The notes beneath the pieces are model-generated. The model was not told where the DNA came from, made no database searches, and saw only the letters and a list, made by a program, of their open reading frames with translations. A stretch of 64,000 bases of DNA from the NCBI RefSeq assembly GCF_013385145.1, contig NZ_JABZEC010000004.1, positions 62,001-126,000 of the forward strand, given 5' to 3'. The position numbers were made by a program, and so were the translations under genes. Positions 25,729 through 35,074 of the stretch are shown piece after piece. How positions within the stretch are numbered: position 1 is the first letter of the stretch; each line of letters begins with the position of its first letter. This stretch comes from Bombilactobacillus apium (GTDB taxonomy: Bacteria; Bacillota; Bacilli; Lactobacillales; Lactobacillaceae).

Positions 25729-26445
25729 TTATAAATAATGCCAGCTTAAATTCCCGAAAATCACTTCACCGCGAATGTAAATCCGGGGATTCTCTGCTGG
25801 ACGCGGATCGTGCCGCAGCGAAGTCGTACTCCCCATGATCGGTACGGTTTCATCAATTACCTGACAATCACGAGGCAAGAACAGTTCTACATGACCCATG
25901 ACTACATCTAAGTCAATGATTATATCGTTGGTTGGTTTTTCGGAGGTTAAATAAATCTTCAAACTAGACATTACCGTATCGATTTTCAATTTTCGAAAAT
26001 TGTTATCGGGTAAATAACGCATGCTACTCATCATCAGGGCATCAATATTAACTACTTCTGCATTCCGAACTGTTTCTTCAGTCGTAGCCGACTTTCCGGA
26101 ACGACAAGACGGTGTCCAAGATCGAACCCGATAACGTTGTAACCAAGGGGCTAATAAAATTGAAAGTCCGGCCTGCAGTAAAACCGCCACAATAAAAAGG
26201 ATGAACGGAGAAACCATCCCCAAATGTAAAGTATCGGCATTAAAAATGATGAAGAAGGCTATTGCGTAATACATCACTTCAAACAACCTTCGATTCCAAC
26301 CCCAAAGGAAAATCACCAATAAAACGGCCGTCGAGATAAATTTTCCAGAGCCTAAAAAGGGAAGATCGATTATTTGGTTCAAGAGTAATAAAAAGGCCAA
26401 TAAAATAAAGATGATCCCCCAAAAATAGCGTCTACTTCGTTTCAT
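25729..26445 (-). CDS. LiaF-like membrane protein
   Basis: A 238-residue protein with four N-terminal helices (about 8-105) and a C-terminal beta-helical LiaF-type domain (about 145-238; FRKLKIDTVMSSLKIYL, MGHVELFLPRD, GEVIFGNLSWHYL). LiaF proteins hold back cell-envelope stress responses in Firmicutes. Here the partner is not a LiaRS pair but a LytTR-domain regulator, whose gene ends with a four-base overlap (ATGA). The pair probably forms an envelope-responsive switch; its targets are not visible. Confidence 0.8.
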   Translation of the reverse strand: MKRSRRYFWGIIFILLAFLLLLNQIIDLPFLGSGKFISTAVLLVIFLWGWNRRLFEVMYYAIAFFIIFNADTLHLGMVSPFILFIVAVLLQAGLSILLAPWLQRYRVRSWTPSCRSGKSATTEETVRNAEVVNIDALMMSSMRYLPDNNFRKLKIDTVMSSLKIYLTSEKPTNDIIIDLDVVMGHVELFLPRDCQVIDETVPIMGSTTSLRHDPRPAENPRIYIRGEVIFGNLSWHYL

Positions 26446-26897
26446 AAACTTTCTCCTCCCGTTAAGTATTGCCTTACCTGTTGATAATATTTACGTGAAA
26501 CAAAAACTTCTTTCGGTGTATTTTGAAAAGTAATCCGCGTCTGTCCCATCGTATGTTCTAAAGAATAAATTGCCTGAAGATTTAAAATCGTTGACTTAGA
26601 AACCCGCATGAAAGTGCTAGGTAGTAACTCTTCCAACTGATAAAGGTGAAGGCGCGTTTGGTAGGCTTGCTCCCCCGTATGCGCTTGGACTTGCCGGGCG
26701 AAAGTTTCAAAAAACAAAATCTCTTGCACAGCTAAATAATATTCTCGGTCACCTTGATAAAATAATAACTTTTCCCGAGAAACACTAAGTTCCTGCAAAT
26801 TTTGGGCGATTTGTTGAACCTGTGCATCAATTTGCGGAGTTTGAATCACCACTTGAGTTTGCTTTAGAACAGAATTCACCTCGATTTCAACTTTCAT
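26442..26897 (-). CDS. LytTR-domain DNA-binding regulator
   Basis: A 151-residue protein with an N-terminal region of about 45 residues and a LytTR domain (about 50-148; YYLAVQEILFFETFARQV, LEELLPSTFMRVSKSTILNL, EVFVSRKYYQQVRQYL). There is no receiver domain, so activity is probably set by its co-transcribed LiaF-like partner, as in LytTR systems with membrane inhibitors. The start has GGGGAG ten bases upstream. Confidence 0.87.
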   Translation of the reverse strand: MKVEIEVNSVLKQTQVVIQTPQIDAQVQQIAQNLQELSVSREKLLFYQGDREYYLAVQEILFFETFARQVQAHTGEQAYQTRLHLYQLEELLPSTFMRVSKSTILNLQAIYSLEHTMGQTRITFQNTPKEVFVSRKYYQQVRQYLTGGESL

Positions 26898-26943
26898 CTT
26901 GGCCTGAGCTCCCCCCTTTACTATATGTCTAGTAAACCATGCC

Positions 26944-26986
26944 GAAAAAAATAAACCAACCCTTCTGGGCTAAGTGGTTGATTTAT
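26944..26986 (-). terminator. Terminator of the gtrA-like gene
   Basis: ATAAACCAACC (26951-26961) and GGTTGATTTAT (26976-26986) pair with one mismatch; on the minus strand seven T residues follow. Confidence 0.82.
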
Positions 26987-27012
26987 CTGACTAAGACGCA
27001 TTTAAATTTAGC

Positions 27013-27429
27013 TTACTTTTGCTTGAAAATAAAAACTTTGCTAAAAATATAATTGGTGATTACGACAACTACATTATCAATCAACTTCACAATCAAACTG
27101 TTGCCATGCAGCCAACCAATCCCGATGGTCACAATAATGACGTCTAAAAAGTAACTTAAAATTCGAAAGAAGAAAAAAGAACCCAATTCTCGCCAAACTC
27201 CTGCTTGACTAGTTTGATGGGAGTCAAAAACGAAGATTTTATTAGTTACATAAGCAAAAATCACTGATAGAAACCAGGCCCAAAAAGTCGCTACTTGGTA
27301 ACCCATCCAATGATTCCAAGTATAAAAACTATAGAATACCAGTAAATTAATCAGGGTCGTTAAGCCACCAAAAATCAAATAAGACCAGACTGTCCAAGTT
27401 TGCTGCACAAATTGAAAGATTTTTTTCAT
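27013..27429 (-). CDS. GtrA family membrane protein
   Basis: A 138-residue protein with four helices and the family motif VTNKIFVFDS after helix 2, closing with NYIFSKVFIFKQK. GtrA-like proteins are thought to help move lipid-linked sugars across the membrane, or to influence cell-surface glycosylation. It is a single gene with its own terminator, with no glycosyltransferase next to it. Confidence 0.87.
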   Translation of the reverse strand: MKKIFQFVQQTWTVWSYLIFGGLTTLINLLVFYSFYTWNHWMGYQVATFWAWFLSVIFAYVTNKIFVFDSHQTSQAGVWRELGSFFFFRILSYFLDVIIVTIGIGWLHGNSLIVKLIDNVVVVITNYIFSKVFIFKQK

Positions 27430-27522
27430 TCTTTTATGTCTCCTAAAAATTAAGATACCCTTCCCCCAGGGTGACTGTTACTATATAACCATATTACTAT
27501 AAAATTTCCATTGAGGTTTCTA

Positions 27523-28959
27523 ATGTCTACACAAAAACAATTACGTTGGTACAATATTGCCCTAATTGCCTTCTCCTCCGTTTGGGGGCTCATCAATGTC
27601 GTCAATAACTTTGCCAATCAGGGTCTAGTTGTTGTTACATCCTGGATCTTGATTATGTTTCTCTATTTTATTCCTTATACGCTAATGGTCGGGCAAATGG
27701 GAACCACCTTCGCTAGCGATAGTGGCGGCGTAGCCACTTGGATCAAAGAGTTGACCAACAGTAAGTGGGCCTATCTGGCCGCTTGGACTTACTGGGTTGT
27801 CCACATCCCTTACCTAGCGCAAAAGCCCCAATTAATCATCGTTGGTATCAGCTGGCTCCTGCACGGTAACGGTCAATTCGTCAAGCAAAGTTCAGCCTTC
27901 ACCGTTCAGATTCTCTGCCTCATAATTTTCTGGTTCTTCTTAATTCTCGCCGCCCGTGGAGTCAAAATTTTAAAACTTATCGGTAGTTTCGCGGGACTAG
28001 GGATGTTTATCATGTCCATCCTTTTCATCATTCTAGGTCTATGCGCCCCTTTGATGACTAACTTAACCATCCAAACCGAAGGCATGGACCAAATCCAAAA
28101 CTACTTCCCTAAATTTGATTTTCACTACTTTACCACCATTTCGATGCTGGTATTAGCCGTCGGTGGCGCCGAAAAAATTGCCCCTTACGTCAGCCAAACT
28201 CAACAACCGCAACGAGAATTTCCCCGGGGAATGATTCTCCTTGCTCTGATGGTTGCCACCTCGGCTATTTTCGGTTCTTTTGCGATGGGAATTTTATTTG
28301 ATGCCCAACATCTCCCCGCTGATCTAATGGCTAATGGTGCTTATTACGCCTTCCAGCTACTGGGACAATACTTCCACTTGGGAAATACCTTAGTCTGGTT
28401 ATTTGCCCTCACCAACATCCTCACAGCCGCTGCGGCCTTGATTATTTCAATTGACGCCCCCCTGCGAGTTTTACTCAGCGATCCTAAACAAAAACTGATT
28501 CCAGCTAAGTTGCGCAAACAAAATCGCTATCAAGTACCGATTAATGGTTATTGGCTGACCGGCGGTCTAGTTTCTCTTTTAATTATGATCCCTGCTCTAG
28601 GAATCGGTGGTGCTAACGAACTCTACAATTGGCTTTTAAATCTCAATTCAGTGGTGACCCCCCTGCGCTATCTCTGGGTCTTTGCTGCCTATACGCTCTT
28701 AAATCATCAGTTGCAAAACTACCAAGGCAGCTATATGTTAACCCACCATCGTCACTGGGGCATGATTCTGGGCAGTTGGTGTTTTATTTTCAATCTGGGA
28801 GCCTGTCTTCTAGGGATGATTCCCAAGACTACCGGCGCTCTTCCGGCCCAGAATTGGTGGTTCCAATTAAGCCTCAACATTCTGACTCCCGTGGTTTTAC
28901 TCTTATTGGGATTAATTTTTCCATTAATTGCGCGCCATCAGCGCTCCGCCAATAAGTAA
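27523..28959 (+). CDS. APC-family amino acid permease (YjeM-like)
   Basis: A 478-residue membrane protein with twelve predicted helices. N-terminal APC features (FSSVWGLINVVNNFANQG) and SDSGGVATWIKE in the first loop resemble the glutamate/GABA antiporter group and YjeM. The ATG at 27523 has GAGG seven bases upstream; the in-frame TTG at 27511 lies before that site. The substrate is unknown. It converges with the MFS gene on the other strand, with an overlap of 22 bases. Confidence 0.86.
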   Translation: MSTQKQLRWYNIALIAFSSVWGLINVVNNFANQGLVVVTSWILIMFLYFIPYTLMVGQMGTTFASDSGGVATWIKELTNSKWAYLAAWTYWVVHIPYLAQKPQLIIVGISWLLHGNGQFVKQSSAFTVQILCLIIFWFFLILAARGVKILKLIGSFAGLGMFIMSILFIILGLCAPLMTNLTIQTEGMDQIQNYFPKFDFHYFTTISMLVLAVGGAEKIAPYVSQTQQPQREFPRGMILLALMVATSAIFGSFAMGILFDAQHLPADLMANGAYYAFQLLGQYFHLGNTLVWLFALTNILTAAAALIISIDAPLRVLLSDPKQKLIPAKLRKQNRYQVPINGYWLTGGLVSLLIMIPALGIGGANELYNWLLNLNSVVTPLRYLWVFAAYTLLNHQLQNYQGSYMLTHHRHWGMILGSWCFIFNLGACLLGMIPKTTGALPAQNWWFQLSLNILTPVVLLLLGLIFPLIARHQRSANK

Positions 28960-30110
28960 TTAAGCCCTAAGGATACTAAAAAGGCGCCACCGGCGAAAAT
29001 TGCTCCAACCGGACCAACTTGCGCTAAACCCCAACTTTTAAAAGTCCAACTACCGGCCGCCGAACCCAAGGCAATTCCTAAATTAGCACAAATCGAGTTA
29101 AAAGAAGAGGCAAAGACTAGGGCTTGCGGATATTTCTGCTCCGCTAAAGTCATAAAGTGCATCTGAATCGGCGAATTATTTAAATACATGCTCAAAGCTA
29201 ACAACATAATGGCGCCTAAACAAAGACCGACCTTGGGCAAAAGAAAAGGTAAACTAATTAATAAAATCGTCTGCCCAGCAAAGACGAAGGGTATTTTACG
29301 TAAACCCCCCATTTCAGCCAAGCGACCGCTCAATAAATTGCTGGCTAAAGACATTAAGCCAAAAATAAATAAGATTGGGGTTAATAAATGCGGCGAAAGC
29401 TGTAAACTCTGAGTAATTAAAGGACTCAAATAGGTATAAAAAGTGTAGATACCAGCCAAGTTTAGCATCGGTAATAAAAGTCCGAGTTGAATCCGGCGAT
29501 CTTGCAAAATAAGCAGTTGATGGCGCAAAGACTTTGCAGGCTCCTGAAAGAGACCTTGCGGTAAAGCCTTCGCCAAAGCTAGGGCAATCAGGATGGCTAA
29601 GAGGGTAATTAAGCCAAAAACACTGCGCCAACCAGCAACTAACCCCAAAGCCGTTCCCAAAGGAACGCCGAAGACACTGGCAATACTAAAACCAGAAAAA
29701 ATCCAAGCAACTAGGCGAACTCTTTTTTCAACCGGGGCTAAACTATTGCCGATGGTAATCGCTAGAGAAATAATCGATCCCGAAACTACGGCGGTTAGGA
29801 TCCGAGTTCCTGTTAAAATAGCAAAATTGGGGGCCAGAGCGGTTCCTAAATTTCCCAAAATAAAAATTCCCAGGAAAACTAGGAGTACTCGATACAAACT
29901 CCGGGCCCCAATTAATAAATTCAAAATGGGGGTACTTAGCGCATAGACTAACGCAAAAACCGTCACCAAAAGACCGATTTGGCTAGCGGGAACAACAAAT
30001 TGGTGGGCCAAAGGTGCCACCAGACCAATAATAATAAATTCGCTAAAACCTAAAATAAAAGCTAAAGCAACTAAAAGTAAGGCTTGAACTCGATATGTTT
30101 TCATTGACAA
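28938..30110 (-). CDS. MFS transporter, AraJ/arabinose-efflux-like
   Basis: A 390-residue protein with twelve predicted helices in the major facilitator fold. The helix 2-3 loop region (NLLIGARSLYRVLLVFLGI), the mid-protein basic loop and the motif GVPLGTALGLVAGWRSVFGLI in helix 5 match the DHA1 efflux group. Drug or sugar efflux is likely; the substrate cannot be told. It overlaps the convergent permease gene at its 3' end. Confidence 0.86.
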   Translation of the reverse strand: MSMKTYRVQALLLVALAFILGFSEFIIIGLVAPLAHQFVVPASQIGLLVTVFALVYALSTPILNLLIGARSLYRVLLVFLGIFILGNLGTALAPNFAILTGTRILTAVVSGSIISLAITIGNSLAPVEKRVRLVAWIFSGFSIASVFGVPLGTALGLVAGWRSVFGLITLLAILIALALAKALPQGLFQEPAKSLRHQLLILQDRRIQLGLLLPMLNLAGIYTFYTYLSPLITQSLQLSPHLLTPILFIFGLMSLASNLLSGRLAEMGGLRKIPFVFAGQTILLISLPFLLPKVGLCLGAIMLLALSMYLNNSPIQMHFMTLAEQKYPQALVFASSFNSICANLGIALGSAAGSWTFKSWGLAQVGPVGAIFAGGAFLVSLGLNYLLAER

Positions 30111-30227
30111 TCCTGTCTTTCCCCAAAAATAATTAACAACTCCAAACTATTTTTCCTTGGGGCAGTTATAAAATATAATTTAGCACAAACTACTCCCAGT
30201 AAATAGCTAATTAAGATTAAACACAAA

Positions 30228-30260
30228 ATACCGGATGAAAACTAAATTTTCATCCGATAT
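30228..30260 (-). terminator. Terminator downstream of purA
   Basis: ATACCGGATGAAAA (30228-30241) and TTTTCATCCGATAT (30247-30260) pair with one mismatch around a five-base loop, and the minus strand continues into TTTTG. Confidence 0.8.
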
Positions 30261-30312
30261 TTATCACCTTTTAGGTCTTAACTTATTTAACTGGAATTCA
30301 ATTCGAACTAGT

Positions 30313-31614
30313 TTAGACTTCGGTCCAAATATCTTTCAAAACAATTGTTTCATCCCGATTAGGGCCAACTGAAACACTCACGAAGTCCATGCCGGTTAAT
30401 TCTTTAATCTTAGCCAGGTAATCTTTAGCAGTTTGCGGCCATTGCTGCATATCAGTTACGCCCCGTAAGTCTTCTTGCCAACCAGGCATCGTTTGATAAA
30501 CCGGTTCACATTGGTTGACGATATCTAAACTAGCCGGATATTCATCAATCACTTCTCCTGAAGGCAAGCGATAGCCGGTACAAATCTTCACTTGGGAAAG
30601 ACCACTCAAGACATCAATACTATTTAAAGCTAAATCAGTCACTCCAGCTACTCGTTGAGCATGCTTCAAGACAACTGCATCTAGCCAACCAATCCGCCGT
30701 GGACGCTTAGTAACCACGCCGTATTCATGACCAGCATCACGAATAAAGTCACCGGTCTCATCGGTCAATTCAGTTGGGAAAGGACCATCACCAACGCGAG
30801 AAGTATAAGCCTTAGCAACCCCAACTACCTTGGTAATCCGGGTTGGGCCGACACCAATCCCCGCAGTATAACCACCAACGGGATTAGAGGAAGTTACAAA
30901 AGGATAAGTCCCATGATCAATATCCAACATAATTCCTTGAGCGCCCTCAAAGAGAACCTTGTGGCCCTGATCAAACTCTTCGTTTAAAACTTTGGAAGTA
31001 TCAACAACATATGGCTTTAATTGTTGACCATATTGGTAAAATTCTTCAAAAATATCATCAAACTCAATTGGTTCCGCGCCGTAAACTTGGGTAAATTCCC
31101 GATTTTTAATCGCCAAAGCGGTCTTTAACTTAGCCGCAAAAGATTCGCGCTCTAATAAATCGGCCATCCGAATCCCAATTCGGGCAGCCTTGTCCATGTA
31201 AGCCGGGCCAATTCCGCGATTGGTAGTCCCAATCTTTTGGTCACCTTTGCTTTGTTCTTGAAGTCCATCCATCTTGATATGGTAAGGCAAAATTAAGTGG
31301 GCCCGATTGGAAATCTTAAAGTTCTTAAAACTGATGTCCTGTGCTTGTAGCCGCTGCATTTCTTCGACTAATGATTTCGGGTTCACAACAACGCCATTCC
31401 CAATCATGGTGATTTTGTCAGGATATAAAATCCCTGACGGAACTAGACGCATCTTATATTCTTGGTCACCTACTTCGACCGTGTGTCCAGCATTATCGCC
31501 ACCTTGGTAACGAGCAATGACGTTTGATCCTTGACCTAGAAAGTCGGTAATCTTACCTTTACCTTCATCGCCCCATTGCATCCCTACTACTACTACACCT
31601 GCCATCTTCGTCAT
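30313..31614 (-). CDS. purA: Adenylosuccinate synthetase
   Basis: A 433-residue enzyme that joins IMP and aspartate with GTP in AMP synthesis. It shows the P-loop [18 protein letters not shown], the IMP-binding [39 protein letters not shown] and [12 protein letters not shown]. Either ATG 31614 or the one three codons later can be the start; AAAGGA lies close to the first. It follows dnaB on the same strand, the usual neighbour here. Confidence 0.98.
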   Translation of the reverse strand: MTKMAGVVVVGMQWGDEGKGKITDFLGQGSNVIARYQGGDNAGHTVEVGDQEYKMRLVPSGILYPDKITMIGNGVVVNPKSLVEEMQRLQAQDISFKNFKISNRAHLILPYHIKMDGLQEQSKGDQKIGTTNRGIGPAYMDKAARIGIRMADLLERESFAAKLKTALAIKNREFTQVYGAEPIEFDDIFEEFYQYGQQLKPYVVDTSKVLNEEFDQGHKVLFEGAQGIMLDIDHGTYPFVTSSNPVGGYTAGIGVGPTRITKVVGVAKAYTSRVGDGPFPTELTDETGDFIRDAGHEYGVVTKRPRRIGWLDAVVLKHAQRVAGVTDLALNSIDVLSGLSQVKICTGYRLPSGEVIDEYPASLDIVNQCEPVYQTMPGWQEDLRGVTDMQQWPQTAKDYLAKIKELTGMDFVSVSVGPNRDETIVLKDIWTEV

Positions 31615-31697
31615 CGTCCTTTACTTGTACTTGTTTTTTCAAACTCCGCTACTAGTTTATCAACCTCAGCCAGCAATAGCAAAAAAACCTCGGCTAA

Positions 31698-33071
31698 CTA
31701 TTGTCCCGGATCAGGAATCGGTGAAATCGCCGCAAATTTATTATATGATTTGACAAATAATAACTTCACGGTTCCCCGCGGGCCGGAACGGTTCTTGCCA
31801 ATAATTACTTCAACTTCTCCAGCATTGGTATCTTTTTCGGGCTCATCATCTTCTTGATTCTCATTGTAATAGTCATCCCGATATAAAAAGGCCACAATAT
31901 CCGCATCTTGTTCAATTGAACCGGATTCACGAATATCTGATAAAATCGGGCGTTTATCTTGGCGCTGTTCGACCCCCCGCGATAACTGAGATAAGGCAAT
32001 TACGGGAACGTGAAGTTCTTTGGCTAATTTCTTTAATTGCCGCGAAATCGTCGAAACTTCTTGCTGGCGATTTTCCTGGCCAGTACCTTCAATTAACTGT
32101 AAATAATCAATAATAATTAAGCCCAGATTACCTTGTTCTTGGGCTAAACGGCGACATTGAGCTCTGATTTCTGCCATTTTGATTCCTGGGGTATCATCGA
32201 TATAAATAGAAGTCTTGGATAAAATTCCGGTGGCGACAATTAAATTTGACCATTCATCATCGTTCAAATCTCCCGTTCGTAAGTGATTGGCATCAATACT
32301 TCCTTGGGCACACAATAACCGGCTAGCTAATTGCTCGGCCCCCATTTCGAGACTAAAGATAGCAACACTTTTGGGATTATGCACCGCAATATTTTCGGCC
32401 ACATTCAAGGCGAAAGCTGTCTTCCCAACCCCCGGCCGGGCCGCCAAAATAATTAACTCATCGGCATGTAAGCCAGAAGTCACGCGATCTAATTCCGGAT
32501 AACCGGTCGATAAACCGGTAACTGCTGAATCTTCTTGCGCTAATTTATCAATATTTTCTAAAGTTGTATTTAAAACATCCGCAATCTTTTGGAAACCACC
32601 ATTAGCATGATTTTCACTGATATCCATGATCGCTTTTTCCGCGGCATCTAAGACACCTGAGACCTCATCATCTTGTTGCTCGTAACCTTGCGTCACAATA
32701 TCAGTCGCCGTGTTGATCAAGCGCCGCAACAAAGATTTATCAGCCACAATCTTAGCATAGTAAGTGATATTAGCCGCTGTCGGTACCGAACTGGCTAGTT
32801 CTCCCAGATAGCTAATTCCCCCAATATCTTCTAATTGTTGACGATCACTGAGGACATTTTTAACGGTCACCACATCAATTCCTTGCTCTTGATCATTGAG
32901 AGTAATCATCGCCTCGAAAATCAATTGGTGGGCATGTTGATAAAAGTCTGCCGGAACTAAATATTCTAGGGCTTCAACAATTGCTTCCGGGCGCAACAAA
33001 ATTGAGCCTAAAACTGATTGTTCAGCCTCTTTATTATTTGGTGGAATTCTTTGGGTAAGCTCAGTATTCAT
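31698..33071 (-). CDS. dnaB: Replicative DNA helicase DnaB (DnaC of Bacillus)
   Basis: A 457-residue hexameric helicase that unwinds the fork. It has the N-terminal domain (about 8-110), a linker, and the RecA-like domain with Walker A ARPGVGKTAFALNVA, Walker B LIIIDYLQLI, DnaB motif 4 (SRQLKKLAKELHVPVIALSQL) and the arginine finger region NRSGPRGTV. The ribosome binding site is weak (GAAAG). In other lactobacilli it directly follows rplI; here lrgAB lies between. Confidence 0.97.
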   Translation of the reverse strand: MNTELTQRIPPNNKEAEQSVLGSILLRPEAIVEALEYLVPADFYQHAHQLIFEAMITLNDQEQGIDVVTVKNVLSDRQQLEDIGGISYLGELASSVPTAANITYYAKIVADKSLLRRLINTATDIVTQGYEQQDDEVSGVLDAAEKAIMDISENHANGGFQKIADVLNTTLENIDKLAQEDSAVTGLSTGYPELDRVTSGLHADELIILAARPGVGKTAFALNVAENIAVHNPKSVAIFSLEMGAEQLASRLLCAQGSIDANHLRTGDLNDDEWSNLIVATGILSKTSIYIDDTPGIKMAEIRAQCRRLAQEQGNLGLIIIDYLQLIEGTGQENRQQEVSTISRQLKKLAKELHVPVIALSQLSRGVEQRQDKRPILSDIRESGSIEQDADIVAFLYRDDYYNENQEDDEPEKDTNAGEVEVIIGKNRSGPRGTVKLLFVKSYNKFAAISPIPDPGQ

Positions 33072-33116
33072 ACGTTCGACTTTCTATCATGTAATTTGTA
33101 TAAGGTATTTTAACAT

Positions 33117-33154
33117 AAAAATTAGGCCCCACGATTGAATTCATCGAGGCCTAA
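33117..33154 (-). terminator. Terminator between lrgB and dnaB
   Basis: TTAGGCC (33123-33129) and GGCCTAA (33148-33154) pair, and on the minus strand the sequence runs into TTTTTATG. It ends the lrgAB transcript before dnaB. Confidence 0.78.
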
Positions 33155-33180
33155 TCTTTGTTCTTTAATTTTAAAAAGCG

Positions 33181-33909
33181 CTAGAATCCGATCATATGTC
33201 CGAAGATTGGCACCACGATATTATCAACAATACTGATGACAACTACCGCTACGGCAGCCATTGCTCCTTCAGTTGATCCTAATTGTAAAGCAAACGCAGA
33301 ACCGATCGTGTGACCAGCAGTTCCTAATCCTAAACCAGTTCCAATCGGGTCGTTTTCCAAACGGAACCACTTAACCAGATATTTACCTAAAGCATAGATA
33401 ATAACCGCGTTTAAGATGCAGGCCATCGCGGTAACCGCGGTATTCCCACCAACAGCGGTACTTAATGGTAAAGCGATCGCCGTCGTTGCTGATTGACTCA
33501 ACATGGAAGCTGTTCCGACTTTGCTGAGGCCAAAGAGTTTAGCAACACCAGTGATGACGATCAAAGAAATAATAGTTCCGATGAACAGGGCCAATAAAAT
33601 AATCAGCCAGTTTTTCTTGACCACATCATTTCGCTTGTAGAGCGGAACCGCAAAAGCAATTGTTGCTGGTGTTAAGAACCAGAAGATGATGTCCCCCCCA
33701 GGTTTATAAGCCTGTGTATAAACTTGAGCCGTGGATAAGCCGAGACACTTTCCGAGAATCATTAAAACAATAATCCCGATAACCATCCCGAAAAATAGCG
33801 GTTGGAATAAGAAGAACCCCTTAGTTTTGTCAAACAAATATTTTCCAATCACAAATAATACCAAAGATAACATGACTCCGAACAACGGATTAGTGAAATA
33901 TGCCATCAT
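33181..33909 (-). CDS. lrgB: LrgB/CidB family membrane protein
   Basis: A 242-residue protein with about seven helices and LrgB marks (FWFLTPATIAFAVPLYKR, SQSATTAIALPLSTAVGGN, GTAGHTIGSAFALQLG). The start at 33909 is chosen because AAGGGA lies upstream of it. With LrgA it forms the Lrg pair, studied in staphylococci for murein hydrolase control and in bacilli and streptococci as a pyruvate transporter. A cre-like site before lrgA favours a link to carbon metabolism. Confidence 0.93.
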   Translation of the reverse strand: MMAYFTNPLFGVMLSLVLFVIGKYLFDKTKGFFLFQPLFFGMVIGIIVLMILGKCLGLSTAQVYTQAYKPGGDIIFWFLTPATIAFAVPLYKRNDVVKKNWLIILLALFIGTIISLIVITGVAKLFGLSKVGTASMLSQSATTAIALPLSTAVGGNTAVTAMACILNAVIIYALGKYLVKWFRLENDPIGTGLGLGTAGHTIGSAFALQLGSTEGAMAAVAVVVISIVDNIVVPIFGHMIGF

Positions 33910-33953
33910 TATAATCTTTCCCTTCAATTAGCTAAGATTTCCTCAAGGCAATC

Positions 33954-34361
33954 TTACTTTTTTGTCATTTTATGTTGGATTCCTAATAAGAAGCGCGTGG
34001 TGTAGGCCGTCACAACTAATAAGACAATTGTGGCAATGATAATCACCAAAACTAATTTAATTCCTTCGTGTTGCATAATATCCAGATTAGCGGCTAAGGC
34101 AATCCCGGAAGGAACAAACAAGAATCCAATCAAATCAATTAAAACACTTGCGAAAGAATCAACCCACTCGAGTTTAACAATATGAAAGGTAAGTAAAAGA
34201 TAGAGTAAGACTAACCCAATTACCGGTGTCGGTAATGGGAACGACTTCGGCACAGATTGTGAAATAATCTGTGAAACATACAATATCACCGCATAAATCA
34301 TCATTTGAATGATTATCGGCGCAGACTTCGGAGCATCCTTTTTTGGACTTTCCTTCTTCAT
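33954..34361 (-). CDS. lrgA: LrgA/CidA family holin-like protein
   Basis: A 135-residue protein with four helices and the LrgA pattern (SFPLPTPVIGLVLLYLLL, FLFVPSGIALAANLD). The ATG at 34361 and a TTG three codons earlier share one AAGGGG ribosome binding site, so the exact start is uncertain. It is the first gene of lrgAB, with a 44-base gap to lrgB. No lytSR-type regulator is beside it. Confidence 0.92.
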   Translation of the reverse strand: MKKESPKKDAPKSAPIIIQMMIYAVILYVSQIISQSVPKSFPLPTPVIGLVLLYLLLTFHIVKLEWVDSFASVLIDLIGFLFVPSGIALAANLDIMQHEGIKLVLVIIIATIVLLVVTAYTTRFLLGIQHKMTKK

Positions 34362-34387
34362 AAAAATCAAATCCCCTTCTAGAATTT

Positions 34388-34403
34388 AATAAAGCGTTTC
34401 CAT
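34388..34403. promoter_or_regulatory. Candidate cre (CcpA-binding) site before lrgA
   Basis: AATAAAGCGTTTCCAT, read on the minus strand as ATGGAAACGCTTTATT, fits the catabolite-responsive element TGNAAACGCTTTNN except in its last positions. It lies about 27 bases upstream of the lrgA start, near where the promoter must be. Confidence 0.55.
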
Positions 34404-34547
34404 TTAGAGGGTAACACTCTATTCAAAAAAAATCTAGTTTATAATGAAACTTTTTCAATCTCTATTTACACAGTTTTCGATTCTGACTTTTTAAAGTTTA
34501 AAAGCAGCTTTACGTTGACCTTTTGCAGACTAAGATAACGAAAAAGC

Positions 34548-34573
34548 CCTAGGAAATCTGAAATTTTCCTAGG
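34548..34573 (-). terminator. Terminator of rplI
   Basis: CCTAGGAAA (34548-34556) and TTTCCTAGG (34565-34573) pair perfectly; the minus strand continues GGCTTTTTCG. Confidence 0.85.
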
Positions 34574-34589
34574 ACAATTAGCAAAGTTT

Positions 34590-35042
34590 TTATTTTTCTT
34601 GAATATGAACTCGAATCTTAGCGTCAATCCCCGGATACAATTTAACTTTGACATTTGTATAGCCTAAGACTTTAATTGGTTCCGGCAAATCCAGTTTCCG
34701 CTTGTCTAACTCAATTTTATATTGTTGAGCTAGGGCTTGCACGATTTGTTTGCTAGGAATGGAGCCGAATAAGCGGCCATCAGTTCCGGCTTTGGAAGTC
34801 AATTCCACGACGGTTTCGTCTTTTTCCAAAACATCTTTGATCATCTGGGCGCCGGCTTTTTCTTCATCTTTAACCCGTTGCTCAGCCTGCTTTTGCGCCT
34901 TTAACTCTCCCATTGCTGCTGGAGTAGCTAGTTTGGCTTTACCATTTTTGATTAAAAAATTTTGTGCATAGCCATCAGCAACTTCTTTCACTTGCCCCCG
35001 CTTACCTTTGCCGCGAACATCTTCCGTAAAAATAACACGCAT
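34590..35042 (-). CDS. rplI: 50S ribosomal protein L9
   Basis: A 150-residue ribosomal protein with the L9 N-terminal domain ([32 protein letters not shown]), the long connecting helix, and the C-terminal domain ([32 protein letters not shown]). It follows gdpP by 32 bases, the standard pairing. Confidence 0.98.
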   Translation of the reverse strand: MRVIFTEDVRGKGKRGQVKEVADGYAQNFLIKNGKAKLATPAAMGELKAQKQAEQRVKDEEKAGAQMIKDVLEKDETVVELTSKAGTDGRLFGSIPSKQIVQALAQQYKIELDKRKLDLPEPIKVLGYTNVKVKLYPGIDAKIRVHIQEK

Positions 35043-35074
35043 TTGATAGCCTCCTGAGAGTTATTTAATAACTA

